Notes: generated by a model not told the origin, from the sequence alone. A DNA stretch of 64,000 bases from Paeniglutamicibacter gangotriensis Lz1y (GCF_000348945.1 NZ_AOCK01000004.1:124001-188000); one strand, 5' to 3'. Shown: positions 18,940 to 28,568, numbered from the stretch's first letter. Program-made: numbers and translations.

Positions 18940-19779
18940 ATGGTCGAGTCATCCAAGGGCGGCAACGCACCGATCCCGGTGGCGCTCTCCAGCGCTTCGG
19001 TCTACCCGCTGAACGTCCACGACGCCTTCGCGGTGTCCCACGACCTGGGCTATGACGGGGTTGAGGTGCTGGTGACCGGAAACCAGGTCTCGCAGGACGC
19101 CCTGGCACTGAATCGGTTGGCCGAACGCTACGAACAACCCGTGATGGCCATTCACGCCCCCACGCTGTTGCTGACCCAGCAGGTCTGGGGGACCGCCTGG
19201 AACAAGATTGAGTCCGCTGCCTCCATGGCGGTGCAGGTCGGTTGCGACGTGGTGGTCGCTCACCCGCCGTTCCGCTGGCAGGGCACCTACGCGACCGAGT
19301 TCGCCACCGGCATCCGCCGCATCATGGAGGAATACGGGATCAAGATCGCGGTGGAAAACATGTACCCGTGGCGGGCTCGGGGACGCGAAGCCAAGATGTA
19401 CCTGCCGCATTGGAACCCCGTCCCGGAACCCTACGAGTTTGTCACCTGGGACTTCTCACACTCCGCGATCGCGGACATGGACTCGGCGGTGGCCATGCGC
19501 GATTTGGGGACGCGACTGACCCACGTGCACCTGTGCGACGGGCTGAACAACGGCAAGGACGAGCACCTGGTCCCGGGTCGCGGCACCCAGCCGGTCATCG
19601 AAGCCATCGAATACCTGCGCGACTCGGCGTGGGATGGAGTAGTCGCCGTGGAAGTCTCCACACGCAAGGCCAAGGGCGCCGGTGAGCGCGAGGCCTGGCT
19701 GGGCGAAACCCTTCAGTTCGCCCGGCGGCACCTGGCCCCGGTCAGCACGGGCGCCGAATCCGGTAGCCACTCCATCTAG
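18940..19779 (+). CDS. sugar phosphate isomerase/epimerase-like TIM-barrel protein
   Basis: 279 aa, 22 nt after the Ppx-like gene and probably in the same operon. It belongs to the xylose isomerase-like/AP endonuclease 2 TIM-barrel family. Metal-ligand strands include DVVVAHPPFRW, KIAVENMYPWRA (Glu), WDFSHSAIADMD (Asp, His), THVHLCDG (His), LVPGRGTQ and VVAVEVSTR (Glu). All expected ligand positions look intact, so it should be an active metal enzyme. Its substrate is unknown. Confidence 0.8.
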   Translation: MVESSKGGNAPIPVALSSASVYPLNVHDAFAVSHDLGYDGVEVLVTGNQVSQDALALNRLAERYEQPVMAIHAPTLLLTQQVWGTAWNKIESAASMAVQVGCDVVVAHPPFRWQGTYATEFATGIRRIMEEYGIKIAVENMYPWRARGREAKMYLPHWNPVPEPYEFVTWDFSHSAIADMDSAVAMRDLGTRLTHVHLCDGLNNGKDEHLVPGRGTQPVIEAIEYLRDSAWDGVVAVEVSTRKAKGAGEREAWLGETLQFARRHLAPVSTGAESGSHSI

Positions 19780-19831
19780 GACCTGGCACGACGGCGGGCC
19801 CCCGGGGAGCGGACATGGAAGAATGGGGGAC

Positions 19832-20692
19832 ATGACTTCAGTGCCTTCGACTTCAGCCCCAGCCCGGACCAAACTCGCCTTCCTAGGCACCGGATCCATG
19901 AACGGTGCGGTGCTGCGCGGCATCATCGCCTCCGGTTACGACCCCGCGGACATCACCGCGACCCTGCGCAGCGACACCCGGGCCGAGGCGTTGCGCAGCG
20001 AAACAGGTGTCACGGTGTTGATCGGTGCCGATGAGCCCGATGCCAACTCCCACGCGGCGCGGGAGGCAGACATCGTGTTCTTGGGCGTCAAGCCCGTGGG
20101 CATCACCACACTGTGTGACGAGATCAAGGATGTGCTCAAGCCCGACGCCGTGGTGGTCTCCGTTGCCGCTGCCATCACCATCGAGATGATGGCCGGACAT
20201 CTGGCCCCGGGTCAGCCGGTGGTCCGGTCGATGCCCAACACCCCGTTGAAGGTCGGCGCCGGCGCGGTGGCCCTGTCCGCGGGCGAAACCGTCACAGCCG
20301 ATGCCCTGGCCCAGATCGTCAAGCTGCTCAGCGGTTCCGGCGTGGTGCACGTGGTTCCCGAATCCCAGCAGGACGCGGTCTCGGCCGTCAGCGGCTCGGG
20401 GCCGGCCTACGCGTTTTACCTGGCCGAGGCCATGGCCGCGGCAGGAATCAAGCTGGGACTGGACGCGGCTCTGGCCACGGATCTGGCCCGGGCCACCGTT
20501 GCCGGGGCGGGCAAGATGCTCTCCGACCCGCAGGCCGACCCCTCGGCGCTGCGTCTGGGCGTCTCCAGCCCCAACGGCACCACCGTGGCGGCCCTGGCCA
20601 CCTTTGATGCCGAGGACATGAGCGGGATCATCGCCCGTGGGGCTGCTGCCGCTGCGGCACGCGCGGCACAGATCACCGAAGAACTTACCTAG
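19832..20692 (+). CDS. proC: pyrroline-5-carboxylate reductase
   Basis: 286 aa, started at MTSVPST; the longer open frame overlaps the upstream gene. It catalyses the last step of proline synthesis, NAD(P)H-dependent reduction of P5C. The Rossmann motif is KLAFLGTGSMNGAVLRGI near residue 15. The signature VRSMPNTPLKVGAGAVAL and the C-terminal family pattern (SAVSGSGPAYAFYLAEAM, then ...SPNGTTVAAL) are intact. It lies 52 nt after the isomerase gene and is closed by a strong hairpin. Confidence 0.95.
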   Translation: MTSVPSTSAPARTKLAFLGTGSMNGAVLRGIIASGYDPADITATLRSDTRAEALRSETGVTVLIGADEPDANSHAAREADIVFLGVKPVGITTLCDEIKDVLKPDAVVVSVAAAITIEMMAGHLAPGQPVVRSMPNTPLKVGAGAVALSAGETVTADALAQIVKLLSGSGVVHVVPESQQDAVSAVSGSGPAYAFYLAEAMAAAGIKLGLDAALATDLARATVAGAGKMLSDPQADPSALRLGVSSPNGTTVAALATFDAEDMSGIIARGAAAAAARAAQITEELT

Positions 20693-20701
20693 CAGCCAGC
20701 A

Positions 20702-20757
20702 GAAAAGGGTTCCCCCGCTGCACCTCCAGAAATGAAGGTGCGGCGGGGGAACCCTTC
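20702..20757. terminator. bidirectional terminator between proC and trkA
   Basis: A 21-bp stem (20705-20725 with 20736-20756) with one G-T pair. On the minus strand the stem is followed by TTTTCT; on the plus strand only a short CTT follows. It serves the convergent genes proC and trkA. Confidence 0.75.
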
Positions 20758-20791
20758 TGTGACGTTGAGCCTGGCCCGGGGGCCGGTGGGC

Positions 20792-21463
20792 CTAGGGCCG
20801 TGAGGCGAAGCGTTCGAGCAGATCCACGTGCCCGGAGACAATCAAGATGTCGCGCCGGGTGACCTTGGTATCCGGCTGGGCATAGGTGAAGTCTTCGCCG
20901 GGGGATTTCACACCCACCACGGTGATCCCGTACTTGGAGCGGACCTGGGACTCGGCCAGCGTGAACCCCTGAGTTTCCTTCGGCGGGTACATCTTCACGA
21001 TCGCAAAGCCGTCGTCGAACTCAATGAAGTCCAGCATCCGACCGCCCACCAGGTGCGCGGCGCGCACTCCGGCATCGGCCTCCGGATAGATCACGTGATT
21101 GGCGCCGATGCGGGTGAGGATCTTGCCGTGCGAGGGCGTGATGGCCTTGACCCAGAGGTGCTCGATGCCCAGATCCACCAGGTTCACGGTGATCAGCACG
21201 GAGGACTCGATGGAGGTGCCCACCCCCACCACGGCGGAGGTGAATTCCTGGGCGCCGAGCTGGCGCAGCGCATCGATGTTGGTCGCGTCGGCCTCCACCA
21301 CGTGGGTGAGCACCGAGGCCCACTTCTGCACCAGTTCCTGGTTCCGTTCGATGGCCAGGACCTCGCGGCCCTGCTTGACCAGTTGCTCGGCCACCGAGGC
21401 GCCGAAGCGACCCAGCCCGATGACCAGCACCGGGGCGTTGTGCTCGGGTTTCTTCTCAGCCAA
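20792..21463 (-). CDS. trkA: TrkA/KtrA-type potassium uptake regulatory subunit
   Basis: 223 aa from a TTG that overlaps the end of the upstream TrkH gene by 8 nt (coupled translation). The RCK_N domain (about 10-130) has the dinucleotide-binding VIGLGRFGASVAEQLVKQG and acidic strand end IERNQ. The RCK_C domain (about 140-220) follows, ending RDILIVSGHVDLLERFA. It is a cytosolic ring subunit gating K+ transport through TrkH. The single-RCK layout fits KtrA/CeoB types rather than the duplicated E. coli TrkA. Confidence 0.92.
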   Translation of the reverse strand: MAEKKPEHNAPVLVIGLGRFGASVAEQLVKQGREVLAIERNQELVQKWASVLTHVVEADATNIDALRQLGAQEFTSAVVGVGTSIESSVLITVNLVDLGIEHLWVKAITPSHGKILTRIGANHVIYPEADAGVRAAHLVGGRMLDFIEFDDGFAIVKMYPPKETQGFTLAESQVRSKYGITVVGVKSPGEDFTYAQPDTKVTRRDILIVSGHVDLLERFASRP

Positions 21464-22895
21464 TGATCGGCCTCTCTTCGGGGAAGTGGTACAGCTGGTT
21501 GCGCTGGCGCAAGGTCAGCGCTGATGCAAGGGTAATCGTACCGATTCGGCCGGCAAACATCAGCGCGGAGAGCACGTATTTGCCCGCAGGCGGAAGTTCG
21601 GCCGACAAGTTGGTGCTCAACCCCACCGTGGCGAAGGCCGAGATCGACTCGAACAGTGCCCGGGAAAGCGAGGTTCCGCTGATGGCCAGCAGTGCGGCGG
21701 TGGCCAGCATCACCAGCGTGGCACCGAGCACGATGACGGAAATAGCCACCCGCATGGTGCCCTCGGGGATGCGCCGGCCGAAGGCCCGCACATCGGTGTC
21801 GCCGCGGGCCTCGGCGAAGATCGCTAAGAACATCACCGCAATGGTGGTGACCTTGATGCCGCCGGCCGTGGAGGCCGAACCGCCGCCGGCAAACATCAAC
21901 GCGTTGGACAGCAGCATCGTCACCTCGTTGATCTGCGACTGGTCCACCAGGTTGAATCCGCCCGAACGAGTCATCACCGAGGCGAACACGGAATGGATGA
22001 TCTTATCGCCGGGGTTCATGGATCCGATGGTGTCGGGGTTGGACCACTCCGCCACGGCCCAGAACAGCGAACCGCCCACCAACAAGATGGAGGTAACCAG
22101 CAGCGTGAGCTTCGCGTGCAGCGACCATTTCCTGGCGTTGTACCGGTGCGCCAGCAACACCATCAGCACCGGGAAGCCCAAGGAACCCAAAAAGACCCCG
22201 AGCATTAGCGGCACCAGGATCCACAAGTCGGTCTCGTAGGGCACCAGCCCGTCGGAGTGCGGGGTGAAGCCGGCATTGTTGAACGAAGAAATCGAATAGA
22301 ACACCCCGTGCCAGATCGCCTCGGACAGCGGTTCACCCAGGATCAAGAAGCGCGGGATCAGCATCAGGGCGAGCACCGACTCGATGGCCACCGAGGTGGT
22401 AATCACGATGCGCAGCAGCGAACCCACCTCGCCCAGGGTGGAGGCCGCGGAGGTGTTCATGGAGTTCTGTGCCATCAGTTTCCCGCGCACGCCCAGGCGC
22501 TTGGAAACAGCCAAGGAGAGCACCGAGGCCAGGGTCAGGATTCCCAAGCCACCAACAAACACCGCGATGATCATCACCAGCTGCCCGAAGAAGGACCAAT
22601 GGGTGGCCGTGGAGACCACTGTCAGGCCGGTGACGCAGACGGCAGAGACGGCGGTGAACAGCGCATCAACGAAGGGTGTTGGCTCGTTGGTGACCGAGGC
22701 GACAGGCAGCGAGAGTACCGAGGCAAAGAGCGCGATCACCAAGGTGAAAGCGAAAAGCGCTAGCCGTGCGGGGGAGCGGACCGTGAAGTCGGCGATCAGC
22801 GTGCGCCACTGCGCCACGCGCGCGCGCCATTTGCCCGATGCGCCTGAACCGGCGCCGGACCGTCGTGCTGGTTCAAAAAAGGGAGGGAATCCCAT
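21456..22895 (-). CDS. trkH: TrkH/KtrB-type potassium transporter
   Basis: 479 aa from the ATG at 22895 (MGFPPFFE); the 25 residues before it in the open frame do not look coded. It is a polytopic membrane protein with the four-repeat K+ channel-like fold. Pore segments include TAVSAVCVTGLTVVSTATHW, SSFNNAGFTPHSDG, GSASTAGGIKVTT and SISAFATVGLSTNLSAE, each with the conserved selectivity glycine. It forms a K+ uptake system with the overlapping trkA. Confidence 0.92.
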   Translation of the reverse strand: MGFPPFFEPARRSGAGSGASGKWRARVAQWRTLIADFTVRSPARLALFAFTLVIALFASVLSLPVASVTNEPTPFVDALFTAVSAVCVTGLTVVSTATHWSFFGQLVMIIAVFVGGLGILTLASVLSLAVSKRLGVRGKLMAQNSMNTSAASTLGEVGSLLRIVITTSVAIESVLALMLIPRFLILGEPLSEAIWHGVFYSISSFNNAGFTPHSDGLVPYETDLWILVPLMLGVFLGSLGFPVLMVLLAHRYNARKWSLHAKLTLLVTSILLVGGSLFWAVAEWSNPDTIGSMNPGDKIIHSVFASVMTRSGGFNLVDQSQINEVTMLLSNALMFAGGGSASTAGGIKVTTIAVMFLAIFAEARGDTDVRAFGRRIPEGTMRVAISVIVLGATLVMLATAALLAISGTSLSRALFESISAFATVGLSTNLSAELPPAGKYVLSALMFAGRIGTITLASALTLRQRNQLYHFPEERPIIG

Positions 22896-23102
22896 GGTGT
22901 TTGGCTCGACTCCAGGACGTGGATAACTTCGGCGGAAGCCGCTGCCCCGCAAGCTCCCACAATAAACCATGCCGCGGGCCGGCGCGCGGGCAATGGCGGC
23001 GACTCGCGGCAGCGCCGGGCCCCGGGGCGTTCAAGGCGCGGCGCCTGGATGGATACGCACGTCACACGAGTGTCTTAGCGCACAGCCCGGGTGTCGATCG
23101 CG

Positions 23103-23108
23103 TAACCT
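23103..23108 (+). promoter_or_regulatory. -10 box (TAACCT) of a leaderless transcript
   Basis: TAACCT lies 6 nt before the GTG at 23115 of the acuC-like gene. Confidence 0.5.
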
Positions 23109-23114
23109 GAGAAG

Positions 23115-24317
23115 GTGTTTGCCGCAAAAGAGCCAGTGCCCCCGACCCAGGTGATCTGGAGCGAAGCGATGATGGCCTATCGCTTCAGCGAGACCCACCC
23201 CATGCACCCGCTGCGGCTGGAGCTCACCGCGAGGCTCTGTGCCGATCTGGGCCTCTTCGAGCGCGCCAACCTCACCCTGGTCGCCCCGCCGGTGGCCACC
23301 GATGAGCAACTTGCCGCGGTGCATGATCCTGACTACATCGCCGCCGTTCACGAGGTCAGCGCCACTCCGGAGATTCCCAACGAATCCCGTGGCCTGGGCA
23401 CCGAGGACAACCCCGCATATGCCGGGATCCACGAGGCCAGCGCCCGGCTGGCCGGAGGCTCGCTGGTGGCGGCCGAGGCCATCTTGGAGGAACGGTCGCT
23501 GCACGTGGTGAACTTCGGTGGCGGCATGCACCACGCGGCCGCCGGCAAGGCCAGCGGCTTTTGCATCTACAACGATGCCGCACTGGCCATCCAGCGGTTA
23601 CTGGACGGCGGCGTGAAACGGGTCCTGTACATCGACGTCGACGCCCACCACGGGGACGGGACCGAATCAATCTTCTGGAATGACCCGCGGGTCATGACCA
23701 TCTCCATCCATGAAACGGGCATGTCGTTGTTTCCCGGCACCGGGTTTGCCAACGAGATCGGCGGGCCCGGCGCCGAGGGCACCGCGGTGAACATCGCTGT
23801 GCCCCCACGCACCAGTGACGCCGCGTGGCTGCGCGCCTTCCACGCGGTGGTCCCGCAACTCACCGCGGCCTTCGCCCCGGAGGTGATCGTCTCCCAGCAC
23901 GGCTGCGACGGGCACCGCGACGACGACCTGTCCAATCTGCGCCTGAGCGTTGATGCGCAGCGGCAGAGTGCACTGGACATCGCCGAGCTCGCCCGCACAC
24001 ACTGCGACGGGCGTTGGATCTCCACCGGCGGGGGCGGCTACAACACCCACTCGGTGGTGCCGCGGGCCTGGAGTCACCTGGTGGCCGTGGCCTCGGGCAA
24101 ACCGGTGCCCCTGGCGACCCCGGTCCCTGCTCCCTGGCGTGCCTATGTGCATGAGCGCTACGGGATCTGGCCACCGGAAACCATGGGGGATGACGCGGAA
24201 TTGTGGTGGCGCTCCTGGGAGGTCGGTTACGACCCGGCTGACCCGGTGGACCGCACCATCATGGCCACCCGCAAGGAAATCTTCCCGTTCTTCGGGTTGG
24301 ATCCCTGGTTCGACTGA
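23115..24317 (+). CDS. acuC: AcuC-type class I histone deacetylase-like enzyme
   Basis: 400 aa from a GTG. It is a zinc-dependent deacetylase of the arginase/HDAC fold. Active-site motifs are present: FGGGMHHAAAGKASGFCIYND (tandem His), VLYIDVDAHHGDGTES (Asp and His zinc ligands), ISIHETG, and the late WISTGGGGYNTH. In Bacillus the homologue removes acetyl from acetyl-CoA synthetase; here the substrate is inferred. A TAACCT box 6 nt before the GTG suggests a leaderless mRNA. An ArsR regulator follows. Confidence 0.9.
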   Translation: MFAAKEPVPPTQVIWSEAMMAYRFSETHPMHPLRLELTARLCADLGLFERANLTLVAPPVATDEQLAAVHDPDYIAAVHEVSATPEIPNESRGLGTEDNPAYAGIHEASARLAGGSLVAAEAILEERSLHVVNFGGGMHHAAAGKASGFCIYNDAALAIQRLLDGGVKRVLYIDVDAHHGDGTESIFWNDPRVMTISIHETGMSLFPGTGFANEIGGPGAEGTAVNIAVPPRTSDAAWLRAFHAVVPQLTAAFAPEVIVSQHGCDGHRDDDLSNLRLSVDAQRQSALDIAELARTHCDGRWISTGGGGYNTHSVVPRAWSHLVAVASGKPVPLATPVPAPWRAYVHERYGIWPPETMGDDAELWWRSWEVGYDPADPVDRTIMATRKEIFPFFGLDPWFD

Positions 24318-24351
24318 TCCGCCCCAAGATGCCAAGTGCCGTATATGCGGA

Positions 24352-24357
24352 TAGGGT
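24352..24357 (+). promoter_or_regulatory. -10 box (TAGGGT) of a leaderless transcript
   Basis: TAGGGT lies 6 nt before the GTG at 24364 of the ArsR-type gene. Confidence 0.5.
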
Positions 24358-24363
24358 TATGGG

Positions 24364-24813
24364 GTGGCTCATGAAGATATTTTTTCCGCACTGGCAGACC
24401 CTACTCGGCGTCGGCTGATCGAGGCCCTGCGCGAGGATTCGTGCTCGGTCGGTTCCCTGGTTGAATCCTTGGGCGTCTCCCAACCGACGGCGTCAAAACA
24501 CCTCAAGGTGTTGCGCGAAGCCGGCTTGGTTTCGATGCGCGCCGATGGGCAGCGCCGCTACTATGCGCTGGAACTGGAAACGTTCATGGAGCTGCAGTTC
24601 TGGCTGCACCGCTATCTTCCCCCGGCGCCCGCTCTGGCCCTGGTGCCAGATGTCTACCAAGATCCGGCGACCCCCCACGAAACTTCCAGCCAGGCCACCG
24701 TTGCGGCGGCACAGTTGGGTCGCACCGTGGGCCGTGGACTCGAACAGGTCACCGGGCGTGCCCAAGACTTCTTGGAGCGGTTTCCAAAACCGAAATTTGG
24801 ACGAAAGCGCTAG
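24364..24813 (+). CDS. ArsR-family transcriptional regulator
   Basis: 149 aa from a GTG. The winged helix fills residues 1-85: IFSALADPTRRRLIEALRE, SVGSLVESLGVSQPTASKHL (recognition helix) and VSMRADGQRRYYALE (wing). A variable C-terminal tail ends in basic residues. No metal-binding ELCVC-type motif is present. It is likely leaderless. The target is unknown; acuC upstream and gdhA downstream are the nearest candidates. Confidence 0.85.
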   Translation: MAHEDIFSALADPTRRRLIEALREDSCSVGSLVESLGVSQPTASKHLKVLREAGLVSMRADGQRRYYALELETFMELQFWLHRYLPPAPALALVPDVYQDPATPHETSSQATVAAAQLGRTVGRGLEQVTGRAQDFLERFPKPKFGRKR

Positions 24814-24998
24814 TCAACGCCGAATAATCAGGCGTAAGTGGGGGATCTGGGTCGACAAAAACGTTACGTGGTCAGCTCCGCATAAGTAGGCCCGGATTGT
24901 GCCGCCGGGCACTGCCGTGGCATTCTCTAGGGCGGGGCAGCGTCGCCAGTCATGGCGGTAGCGTGCCCTCGTGCCTGCCCCAAGTGATGAGGAGATAA

Positions 24999-26345
<1,347 letters not shown>

Positions 26346-26376
26346 TCCTGCCTGTCCACCCCTAGAGCCGCGTGTG

Positions 26377-26434
26377 AAGGGCCGAGGGTGGCCATCGGAA
26401 CTACGACGTTCCGATGGCCACCCTCGGCCCTTTT
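26377..26434 (+). terminator. strong terminator after gdhA
   Basis: A perfect 25-bp stem (26377-26401 with 26408-26432) with a 6-nt loop, ending in TTTT at 26431-26434. It insulates gdhA from the aromatic leader that begins about 85 bp further on. Confidence 0.9.
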
Positions 26435-26479
26435 CTGTTGGCATAAGTCGCCATGTGTCGTCGAGTCCGATCCGTGTGT

Positions 26480-26509
26480 TTGTGCTTTCGGAAGCGGTGG
26501 GCGTACATT
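26480..26509 (+). promoter_or_regulatory. promoter of the aromatic leader and DAHP synthase
   Basis: TTGTGC (26480-26485) as -35, an 18-bp spacer, and TACATT (26504-26509) as -10. The leader ATG is 7 nt after the -10 box, so the leader peptide is probably translated from a leaderless 5' end. Confidence 0.6.
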
Positions 26510-26516
26510 TTCACCT

Positions 26517-26576
26517 ATGACTAATCGTTGGTATGCGTATTTTGTGTCGGCTCTGGAGGGGCCTAAGACGCGATAA
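26517..26576 (+). CDS. aromatic amino-acid leader peptide upstream of the DAHP synthase gene
   Basis: A 19-residue ORF, MTNRWYAYFVSALEGPKTR, with Trp-Tyr-Ala-Tyr-Phe at residues 5-9. Four aromatic residues in five codons immediately before an aromatic-pathway gene is the hallmark of a ribosome-mediated attenuation leader. It is too short for ordinary ORF calling. It starts 7 nt after a TACATT box. The Trp-Tyr-Ala codons (26529-26537) form the 5' arm of one RNA stem, and the next codons form the 5' arm of a competing stem, so ribosome stalling would change the fold. A comparable leader before aroF is known in Corynebacterium glutamicum; this sequence is its apparent functional analogue. Confidence 0.8.
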   Translation: MTNRWYAYFVSALEGPKTR

Positions 26577-26743
26577 TTTCGCATACCCACCTTCAGAGCC
26601 GACAAGGGCCGCAAGCTATTGCTTGCTGGCCCTTCGCTATTTTCAAAATAGCGGCCCTGAAGGAATACGGAGACGTGTCAGCAGGGCCGCACCCAAACCG
26701 AGCGGCCCCGGCACACACGTGCAGGGCTGAGATTGAAAGGCCC
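26530..26743 (+). promoter_or_regulatory. attenuator-like leader RNA with mutually exclusive stems
   Basis: Stem 1: GGTATGCG (26530-26537) with CGCATACC (26580-26587). Stem 2: 26545-26559 with 26590-26604, 15 bp with one G-T pair; it interlocks with stem 1, so they compete or form a pseudoknot. Stem B: 26604-26616 with 26621-26634, 13 bp with one bulge. Stem C: 26635-26641 with 26647-26653. Alternative pairs: CCTTCA (26590-26595) with TGAAGG (26658-26663), GGGCC (26606-26610) with GGCCC (26653-26657), and GGGCCT (26559-26564) with AGGCCC overlapping the Shine-Dalgarno region (26738-26743). There is no T-run terminator, so control may act on translation or through Rho. Confidence 0.7.
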
Positions 26744-26747
26744 GACC

Positions 26748-27848
26748 ATGAGCATCGTCACCGCCACAGAGCAGCGCATCAACACCAATGAACGCGTGCT
26801 GGGCATCACCGAACTTCCCACTCCGGCCGAGCTGTTGGCCGAGCTTCCCGTCGGGGATGCTCAGGGGTACCGGATCATGCGGGCCCGTCAGGAAGTCCGG
26901 GCCGTACTCTCGGGGCTCGATGAGCGCCTACTGGTCATCATTGGCCCCTGTTCGATCCACGACCCGGCAGCGGGGCTTGAATACGCCGTCAGTCTTGCCG
27001 CAGCGGCCAAGGAACACGAAGGCGAGCTGCTGGTGGTGATGCGCAGCTACTTCGAAAAGCCGCGCACCACCGTTGGCTGGAAAGGCTTGGTCAACGACCC
27101 TCATCTGGATGGCAGCCACGATATGGCTTCAGGCCTACGCACGGCACGCGAATTCATGCTCGCCGCCAGCGACTTGGGCCTCCCGCTGGCCACCGAATTC
27201 CTTGAACCGATCAGCGCCCAATACCTCTCCGACGTCATCAGCTGGGGTGCCATCGGCGCACGCACCACCGAAAGCCAGACGCACCGCCAGCTGGTCTCCG
27301 GCCTCTCGATGCCGGTCGGATTCAAAAACGGCACCGACGGGTCCGTGCAGGTGGCGATCGACGCGTGCCAAGCCGCCAGCGCCCCGCAGTCGTTCATGGG
27401 GATCAGCGAGGAAGGACGCACCTCGATCGTAGAAACCGCCGGGAACCAGGATGCCCACTTGATCCTGCGCGGCGGCGCCGACGGCCCGAATTTCGCTGAG
27501 GAACCTGTGGCACAGGCGTCGGCCGCCATGGAAAGTGCTGGTATGAACCCGCGGGTGATAGTCGATGCGTCGCACGCGAACTCGGGCAAATCCCACGTGC
27601 GCCAGGGCGAAGTCATCGAGGCGCTGGCCGAGCGTATTGCCGCAGGCGATCACACCATCGCCGGCATCATGGCCGAGAGCTTCCTGGTTGCAGGTGCCCA
27701 GAAGCACGACCCGGATCTCGTGGCAGCAGGATCCGATGTACTTTCGCACTTGACCTACGGGCAGTCCGTCACCGATGCCTGCATGGGCTGGGACAAAAGC
27801 GCCGAGCTGCTGGAAATCTTGGCCGGCGCGGTGCGTGCCGCACGCTGA
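26748..27848 (+). CDS. aroG: 3-deoxy-7-phosphoheptulonate (DAHP) synthase, class I
   Basis: 366 aa from the ATG at 26748, with GAAAGG 7 nt upstream. It condenses phosphoenolpyruvate and erythrose 4-phosphate, the entry step of aromatic amino-acid synthesis. AroAI-type motifs are intact: VIIGPCSIHDPAAGLEYA, MRSYFEKPRTTVGWKGLVNDP, GAIGARTTESQTHRQL, PVGFKNGTDGS, and VIVDASHANSGKSH. Length fits the E. coli AroF/G/H type, which are feedback-controlled by Tyr, Phe or Trp. The leader in front suggests control by aromatic aminoacyl-tRNA supply as well. Confidence 0.95.
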   Translation: MSIVTATEQRINTNERVLGITELPTPAELLAELPVGDAQGYRIMRARQEVRAVLSGLDERLLVIIGPCSIHDPAAGLEYAVSLAAAAKEHEGELLVVMRSYFEKPRTTVGWKGLVNDPHLDGSHDMASGLRTAREFMLAASDLGLPLATEFLEPISAQYLSDVISWGAIGARTTESQTHRQLVSGLSMPVGFKNGTDGSVQVAIDACQAASAPQSFMGISEEGRTSIVETAGNQDAHLILRGGADGPNFAEEPVAQASAAMESAGMNPRVIVDASHANSGKSHVRQGEVIEALAERIAAGDHTIAGIMAESFLVAGAQKHDPDLVAAGSDVLSHLTYGQSVTDACMGWDKSAELLEILAGAVRAAR

Positions 27849-27894
27849 CCAGCTTCCGGCGATGAAGCACCCACCCCTTGGTATAACCTTCACA

Positions 27895-27934
27895 TGGTTC
27901 ACATTGGCCCCGTAAGCCCCTAAACTGTGAACCA
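27895..27934. promoter_or_regulatory. inverted repeat upstream of the BldC-like gene
   Basis: TGGTTCACA (27895-27903) and TGTGAACCA (27926-27934) are perfect 9-bp arms separated by 22 bp. A further TTCACA starts at 27889, making a direct repeat with the left arm. No T-run follows. It may be an operator for the downstream regulator or a weak hairpin after aroG. Confidence 0.35.
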
Positions 27935-28035
27935 ACCGCATAGGGTATCTTGGGGTGTTGGTGTGGGCAAGGAACAATCGTTGTTTGGCGCCGATGTGTG
28001 GCTTCTATGTGAAAATTTGTCAGGAGAATCTGGGA

Positions 28036-28248
28036 ATGGTCGAATCGCAAAACTTTGCCAGCGCGCGTTTCATGACGGTGGCGGAAGTTGCTGAGGTAAT
28101 GCGCGTGTCGAAGATGACCGTTTACCGCCTCGTTCATTCAGGCGATTTACCCGCAGTGCAGTTCGGTCGTTCTTACCGCGTGCCAGAAACCGCGGTGCAG
28201 GAATACCTGCGTGCAGCCGGGTACGGACGGGACTCCAGTACCGGCTAA
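28036..28248 (+). CDS. BldC-like/excisionase-type helix-turn-helix DNA-binding protein
   Basis: 70 aa from the ATG at 28036, with AGGAG 9 nt upstream; the longer open frame (from 27955) is unsupported. The whole protein is one MerR-like winged helix: FMTVAEVAEVMRVSKMTVYRLVHSGDLPAVQFGRSYRVPETAVQEYL. It resembles the small conserved HTH proteins found upstream of bS22 in many actinobacteria. It probably binds DNA as a filament or dimer. Targets are unknown. Confidence 0.85.
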   Translation: MVESQNFASARFMTVAEVAEVMRVSKMTVYRLVHSGDLPAVQFGRSYRVPETAVQEYLRAAGYGRDSSTG

Positions 28249-28394
28249 CGCCCCCGTATTTTTTCGGAGTGGTCAAAATCTGCTCCGGAAGCAGGTAATC
28301 TGTTAAGGAACGTTTAACGTCCAGTTGGCTATTCTGGTGCTATGGTGCCGAAGAAATAGTAGTCGGCAATCGAATCAGTTTGTGAGGAACCAGT

Positions 28395-28493
28395 ATGGGC
28401 TCTGTTGTAAAGAAGCGCCGCAAGCGTATGTCTAAGAAGAAGCACCGTAAGCAGCTTCGTAAGACCCGTCACCAGCGTCGTAATAAGAAGTAG
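28395..28493 (+). CDS. 30S ribosomal protein bS22 (AURKAIP1/COX24-domain)
   Basis: 32 aa beginning MGSVVKKRRKRMSKKKHRKQ and ending in RRNKK; more than half the residues are Lys or Arg. It matches the tiny actinobacterial small-subunit protein bS22, seen bound near 16S rRNA in mycobacterial ribosomes. The MSKKKHRK core is the AURKAIP1/COX24 motif. A possible -10 box (TATGGT) lies at 28341-28346. The gene is closed by a bidirectional terminator and is easily missed because of its size. Confidence 0.95.
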   Translation: MGSVVKKRRKRMSKKKHRKQLRKTRHQRRNKK

Positions 28494-28528
28494 ATGCCGG
28501 CTCCGGGCATGCCCGGAACCTAGCATGT

Positions 28529-28568
28529 GAAAAGGTGCGTTTCCCTTGAAGGGGAAACGCACCTTTTC
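28529..28568. terminator. bidirectional terminator after bS22
   Basis: GAAAAGGTGCGTTTCCC (28529-28545) pairs perfectly with GGGAAACGCACCTTTTC (28552-28568). The A-rich left flank and T-rich right end allow it to work for both bS22 and the convergent HAD gene. Confidence 0.85.
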
